Assembly: GCA_028714315.1 (NCBI GenBank)
Contig: JAQTMN010000002.1
Coordinates: forward strand, 1-64,000
Source of the DNA: Sulfuricella sp.
Lineage (GTDB): Bacteria; Pseudomonadota; Gammaproteobacteria; Burkholderiales; Sulfuricellaceae
Length of the DNA: 64,000 nt
Reading direction: 5' to 3'
Part shown: one piece after another, positions 60,224 through 64,000 of the stretch
How positions within the stretch are numbered: position 1 is the first letter of the stretch
Layout of the letters: every line of letters starts with the position of its first letter
The notes under the pieces: generated by a model
What the model was told of the DNA's origin: nothing
Database searches by the model: none
The model's input: the letters and a program-made list of their open reading frames with translations, nothing else
Position numbers and translations under genes: made by a program

Positions 60224-62579
60224 TTGCAGTCCCATCCATTAAAGGCGTGGCAATCCTGAATTCCACACCTTCGTCGATATTTCGTACTTCCATCCTGCCG
60301 TTCATGCTGGTTTCGATGATCATCTTGGACATGTAAAGCCCGATGCCCGTGCCTTTTTCCCGCGTGGTGAAATAGGGGTCGAAAATCTTCTCCATGATCT
60401 CGTCCGGTATGCCGCCGCCGTTGTCGCGGATGGCGACATAGGCGTAATCGTCGTCCCGGTCGATCGTGACTTCCACTTTGCCGTTTTTCACGCCGCGCTC
60501 CTGGATCGCCTCCTTGGCGTTGCCCAGCACGTTCAGCACGACTTGCGCATACTCGTTGGGGAAGCCCATGACGCTGGCGTCCTGCCCGGCTTTGAGCGCG
60601 ACGGCGATATTGCTGCGTTCGAAGCCGAATTCGACCACCGACAGCGCATCCTTGACCGCCTTAGCCAGGTCGAAGCGCACTTTCGCCCGGTCGGGCTTGA
60701 AGAAATTGCGGAAATCGTCGATGGTGGCGGACATCTTGTCGATCAATTGCCGGCCCTTGCCAACTGACGCCTCCATGTACTCCTGGTCGAGGTCGTTGTA
60801 GGCGTAGGCGTCCTGCATGTTGCCCAGCAGCAGCCCCAGCGCGTTGAGCGGCTGGCGCCACTGGTGCGCGATGTTGCCGATCATCTCGCCCATCGCCGCC
60901 AAGCGCGACTGGCGGATCAGCAGGTGGTCCTTTTCCCGGTTCAGGGCGACTTCCGCCTTCACCCGCTGCTCCAGGGTTTCGTTGAGGCGCTTCAGCATTT
61001 CCTCGACCTGGCGGCGCTCCAGTTCGGCCCCCAGCCATTGCGCCATGAGCTGGATGAATTCCCGGTCGGTGGCGGTAAATGGCCTGGGACTCGGCCTGGC
61101 GCTGGAAAAATTGAGCGTGCCGTAGATACTGCCGGCGACGGCCAGGGGAACGCCGATATAGGCCTCCAGCTTGAAATCCAGGTGACAGGGGTGGGATGCC
61201 CACTCGCTCGCCCCAGCATGCTCGATCATCAGCGGCCCTCCCTGCCGCAGCGTATCCCGGCAATAGGTCTGGCCCAGACCGAACACGTCGCCCTGGGCGA
61301 TGGCACCGGCCGGATCGAGGACATGGGCAACCTCGTAGCGTTCGCCCTCGATATGGGACACGATCCCGATATTCATCGCGAAATCCTTGCATCCGAGCTC
61401 CAGCAGCGCGCGGATCTGGTCCGACAGCTCGGGCTTGCGCACGGAAATCGTTTCGTAAAACCGGTGCAGCCTGGATTCATACTGCTTGCGCTCGGTAATG
61501 TCGTAGAACGCCACCACGCTGCCCGCGACCTCGCCGTTTTTGAGGACTGGCGCCGACACCAGCGACACGTTGAAGACCGGGCCGCCGCGGCGGACGAACA
61601 GGGCGTCCCGCGACCGGTAGGTCTGGCCGGCGAAATTCGCCCGCCGAATCGGGCAGGAATCCGCCGGGTCGCCATCGGCGTGATAATGCAGCAGCGCGTG
61701 GGCGTCCTTGCCGAGAAGCTCCGCCTGCGGCCAGCCGAGCAGGTTTTCCGCCTCCGGGTTGGCGAATGTGACGCGCCCGTCCCGGTCCAGCATGTAGACA
61801 CCTTCGCCCATATTGGCGGCGATGTCGCGCAGCTTGCTCTCGCTTTCCTTGAGGGCTTCCTCACGCTCCCGCTGGAAATCGAGCAATTCCTCGATCCGGT
61901 TGGCCATGTCATTGAAGGCATGCGCAGCGCGGCGCATTTCCGGCGAACCCGCCGGCTTGATCCGCACCGAACGCTCGCCCTGCCCCAGCGCCATACTGGC
62001 GTCATTGAGGGTGCGCAGGGGCTTGAGGCCGCCGCGCAACACCAGCCAGATGCCGACGAAATCCAGCACGATCGCCAGCAGCAGGATCAACAGATACTGA
62101 ACCAGGCGCGACCAGGCCCGATTGATCGACTCCTGCGCCGTGATAACGACCTTGAGCGTGCCGTAATCGTGCCCGCCGACCACCGCCTGCGCCTCCCCGA
62201 CTTGGTCGGCAAGCCCGGTCCAGGCGACAAACCAGGCCGGCGCCAGCGGCTGGGCGCTCACATCCCTGCTCTCCAGCACCGTGCCGGCGGTGTCGCGGTA
62301 GCGAATACGGGCGACATTGGCGCGCTGCACGAAGTTGTCCAGGGTCTGCTGGAGCGTGGAAAAATCCCCGATCACGATGATTTCCGCCAGGGATGGCGGC
62401 AATACCCGCAGTTCGTCCTGCAGTTGCGCGCGCAAATCCTCCTCCGCCTGCCGCGCATCCCAGCGCGCCGCGGTATAAAGCATGACGAACCCGGCAATGA
62501 CCAGCGCGATGCACGCCGTAACCAGCAGGCGCCCTGCAAAAGGAAGTCGGTTCCAGAATTTCGGGATGAGCCCGGTCAT
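60216..62579 (-). CDS. Sensor histidine kinase with HAMP, PAS and GAF domains
   Basis: 787 residues. Seen: helix 1 (LLVTACIALVIAGFVMLYTA), periplasmic domain (about 35-155), helix 2 (YLLILLLAIVLDFVGIWLVL), HAMP (LKPLRTLNDASMALGQGERS), PAS, GAF (EGERYEVAHVLDPAGAIAQG onwards, with YCRDTLRQGGPL), then HisKA variant GNIAHQWRQPLNAL (H572) and HATPase (DNGGGIPDEIMEKIF). Kinase core is nearly the same as in the protein at 56481. Downstream of a PhnD-like binding protein gene. Confidence 0.93.
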   Translation of the reverse strand: MTGLIPKFWNRLPFAGRLLVTACIALVIAGFVMLYTAARWDARQAEEDLRAQLQDELRVLPPSLAEIIVIGDFSTLQQTLDNFVQRANVARIRYRDTAGTVLESRDVSAQPLAPAWFVAWTGLADQVGEAQAVVGGHDYGTLKVVITAQESINRAWSRLVQYLLILLLAIVLDFVGIWLVLRGGLKPLRTLNDASMALGQGERSVRIKPAGSPEMRRAAHAFNDMANRIEELLDFQREREEALKESESKLRDIAANMGEGVYMLDRDGRVTFANPEAENLLGWPQAELLGKDAHALLHYHADGDPADSCPIRRANFAGQTYRSRDALFVRRGGPVFNVSLVSAPVLKNGEVAGSVVAFYDITERKQYESRLHRFYETISVRKPELSDQIRALLELGCKDFAMNIGIVSHIEGERYEVAHVLDPAGAIAQGDVFGLGQTYCRDTLRQGGPLMIEHAGASEWASHPCHLDFKLEAYIGVPLAVAGSIYGTLNFSSARPSPRPFTATDREFIQLMAQWLGAELERRQVEEMLKRLNETLEQRVKAEVALNREKDHLLIRQSRLAAMGEMIGNIAHQWRQPLNALGLLLGNMQDAYAYNDLDQEYMEASVGKGRQLIDKMSATIDDFRNFFKPDRAKVRFDLAKAVKDALSVVEFGFERSNIAVALKAGQDASVMGFPNEYAQVVLNVLGNAKEAIQERGVKNGKVEVTIDRDDDYAYVAIRDNGGGIPDEIMEKIFDPYFTTREKGTGIGLYMSKMIIETSMNGRMEVRNIDEGVEFRIATPLMDGTANG

Positions 62580-62596
62580 GCTGTTGTCCGTTTTTA

Positions 62597-62651
62597 GAGC
62601 TGGTAGCTGGTAGCTTGTAGCAAAAGCGGGGCGCTGCCAGCTACAAGCTAC
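62597..62651. repeat. Family I palindromic repeat (copy 2), supplying a stop codon
   Basis: AGCTGGTAGCTGGTAGCTTG, TAGC and GCTACAAGCTACT-like arm (GCTGCCAGCTACAAGCTAC). The TAG stop of the PhnD-like gene (62648-62650, minus strand) lies in it. It separates that gene from the histidine kinase. Confidence 0.8.
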
Positions 62652-63493
62652 TCAATATCCTTCACCAGCGTGGTGCGATAAAAATCGAGATAGTTCTGAT
62701 AATCGTTCGGGCCGGCATGCTGGAAGCCGTAGGGAGCCTTCTGCTGGATGACCTTGGCACTGACCGCGAGAATTTTCGCCCCTTCCGCGTCGATCTCCAT
62801 TTCCGCCAGCGCTTCCCGCACCAGCCCGGACACTGTGGCCGGCACCCTGGGATGGACGGAAATCGGCAGGTTGTGGTATGGCGGAGATTCCCAAATCACC
62901 CGGTAGCGCAGGTTCTCCCGCACCGCAAAGTCGCGCATCACCTGGTTGTTGACGCCGGCGGCCACGACCTTGCCGGCCTTGAGCTGCCCCATGATGCCTT
63001 CCTGGTTGCCGCCGAATACGGCGGTGACCTCGATCCCGCGCCGCAGCAAATGATCCATGGGCAAGGCATAGCCGACGAATGCCGCGCGGGAAGGGAACCC
63101 CACCGCCTTGCCCCTGAGATCGGCAACCGATGTTACCGGCGAATCCTCCAGCGTAACGATCTGGCCGGTGATCGACTCGGCGGCGGGGCGAAGGATGACG
63201 CGGTAACCCTGCGCCGACGTGGCCGGCAGGAAAATGGTGTTGGAATAGACGAAATCGTATTCGCCCCTGGCGATGGCAGCATTGGATTCCGGTGCGGTGC
63301 GGGTGATTTTCAGTTGCAGGGTGACGCCGGTCTTGCGCGTGACGTAGTCCAGGATGGGATTCCAGTATTGCGCCGTCAGCACCGCGCTGCGCTGGGACAA
63401 CACCCCCAGCGAATAAACCTTGCCTTCCGCCGCCGCGTCAACCGCACCCAATAGCGCCGCCAGCGCCGCCAATACCCGCCCGATCCGCCCCAT
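62648..63493 (-). CDS. PhnD-like periplasmic substrate-binding protein
   Basis: 281 residues. Seen: signal peptide (VLAALAALLGAVDAAAEG), then the phosphate/phosphonate-binding type fold: SLGVLSQRSAVLTAQYWNPI, GEYDFVYSNTIFLPA, VADLRGKAVGFPSRAAFVGY. No ABC transporter ATPase or permease gene is nearby, so it is more likely a sensory partner of the histidine kinase encoded downstream, a known arrangement for PhnD-like proteins. Ligand unknown. Start ATG at 63493; promoter in the 500 bases upstream. Confidence 0.83.
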   Translation of the reverse strand: MGRIGRVLAALAALLGAVDAAAEGKVYSLGVLSQRSAVLTAQYWNPILDYVTRKTGVTLQLKITRTAPESNAAIARGEYDFVYSNTIFLPATSAQGYRVILRPAAESITGQIVTLEDSPVTSVADLRGKAVGFPSRAAFVGYALPMDHLLRRGIEVTAVFGGNQEGIMGQLKAGKVVAAGVNNQVMRDFAVRENLRYRVIWESPPYHNLPISVHPRVPATVSGLVREALAEMEIDAEGAKILAVSAKVIQQKAPYGFQHAGPNDYQNYLDFYRTTLVKDIE

Positions 63494-64000
63494 GGTTTTC
63501 TCCCCTATTTCCGGCTAAGGGTTTTCCCTAACCACCCTGATGGGATTCTCTAATGAAAAGCGGGGAAAGATCAATTGGTTTAAATCAAGATTTGCCAGGA
63601 AATTGGCAGGCGGGCGCAAAGGAGGGACGAATCGGACAGGCCCGGAAACCGAAAACCGAAAACCGGCCGGACATTATCTGCCGCCCGCCAAATCGGCACC
63701 GTTCGCAGGGCGGGCTCTGCGCGCCCTGCGCGCGGAACCTTCGCTGGACCGGCAAGTCCGGGAGCTTGTCGGACTTAAAGAATCGAAGCGCAGAGGGTCA
63801 AGCAGGTAAGCCGCGAAGCGGCTGCTCGAAAAATTCGGCTGGACGAGGACAGATTTTGCCGCTTTTGCGGGTCAATAGTCATTCTATTGGCAAAAAAAAC
63901 GGCGAAATATGGACGGCCAGGGGGATTTGCAGCCGATTTCCTTTAACCCAGATAATCCATTAGGACGCGAGATGATGGCGAGGCGTTTTGCGGCCAGTTT
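63494..64000. other. Non-coding stretch at the right edge
   Basis: I see no convincing gene in these 507 bases; small frames on the + strand (63540-63809, 63553-63963) have low-complexity, unbalanced composition. It holds the leftward promoter of the PhnD-like gene. Part of it (63830-63930) has a mixed, repeat-like look (GGTCAATAGTCATTCTATTG), and CCATTAGGACGCG (63957 on) shares the CCATTAG word of other palindromes here. No named element. Confidence 0.4.

Noticed and set aside
63540-63963. Two overlapping small frames (89 and 136 residues) at the right edge
   Set aside because: Unbalanced, Arg/Gly-rich composition, no ribosome site, no domain pattern; they overlap each other in different frames.

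Overview
The window looks like a chromosomal segment of a high-GC betaproteobacterium, probably of the Rhodocyclales/Nitrosomonadales type. This is an inference from gene content: a paired bacterioferritin locus, a Bordetella/Brucella-like FtrABCD iron system, ispD-ispF, GTAG-type REP palindromes, and five- and one-heme cytochromes. The species cannot be named from the sequence alone. I see no tRNA, rRNA, CRISPR array, transposase or phage genes.

Layout. 1-1785: the 5' part of an OxyR-like LysR regulator, divergent from a di-heme cytochrome c peroxidase, with an OxyR-like box between them. 1835-10010: housekeeping and small metabolic genes: a COG2187-like kinase-fold protein, ispF, ispD, the three-gene AmmeMemoRadiSam set, an alpha/beta hydrolase, a phosphoribosyltransferase, an NlpC/P60 peptidase and a patatin lipoprotein. 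10240-24035: iron storage and uptake: two bacterioferritin subunits and Bfd, then FtrA, a porin, FtrB, FtrC and FtrD, then a TonB-dependent receptor coupled to a methyltransferase, a PepSY-type membrane protein and TonB-ExbB-ExbD. Fur-like boxes occur at 11587, 11640, 13948, 24252 and 50341. 25098-37585: a hybrid type II secretion/type IV pilus-like machine (three pseudopilins, PilM-PilN fusion, PilO, PilT-like and PilB/GspE-like ATPases, PilC/GspF, PilP/GspC-like protein, secretin). 37866-44325: a tightly overlapping operon of MoxR ATPase, DUF58 protein, membrane cytochrome b-like protein, pentaheme cytochrome c, a GspG-like pseudopilin and a TgpA-type transglutaminase that lacks its catalytic Cys. 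44746-50086: an FTR1 permease, an HMA-like protein, three small membrane or basic proteins and a metal P-type ATPase; this set resembles ferrosome (fez) operons. 50458-53192: a Fur-box-headed operon of an IsdG/ABM-like monooxygenase, an EAL phosphodiesterase, a 36-residue membrane peptide, HemP and a DUF2325 protein. 53300-63493: CopD-like protein, hybrid histidine kinase, DsrE-like protein, and a minus-strand signalling group (PhnD-like binding protein, two histidine kinases, a response-regulator/GGDEF protein).

How it fits together. The central 50 kb reads as an iron and redox island. Iron enters by TonB-dependent and FtrABCD/FTR1 routes and is stored in a two-subunit bacterioferritin and possibly in a membrane compartment. 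Haem-related genes sit downstream of a strong Fur box. A secretion/pilus-like machine next to a cytochrome operon may place redox proteins in or beyond the outer membrane; that last step is inference.

The intergenic DNA is unusual. At least ten families of palindromic repeats fill most gaps, several are nested inside one another, and about ten genes take their stop codon from the edge of such a repeat.
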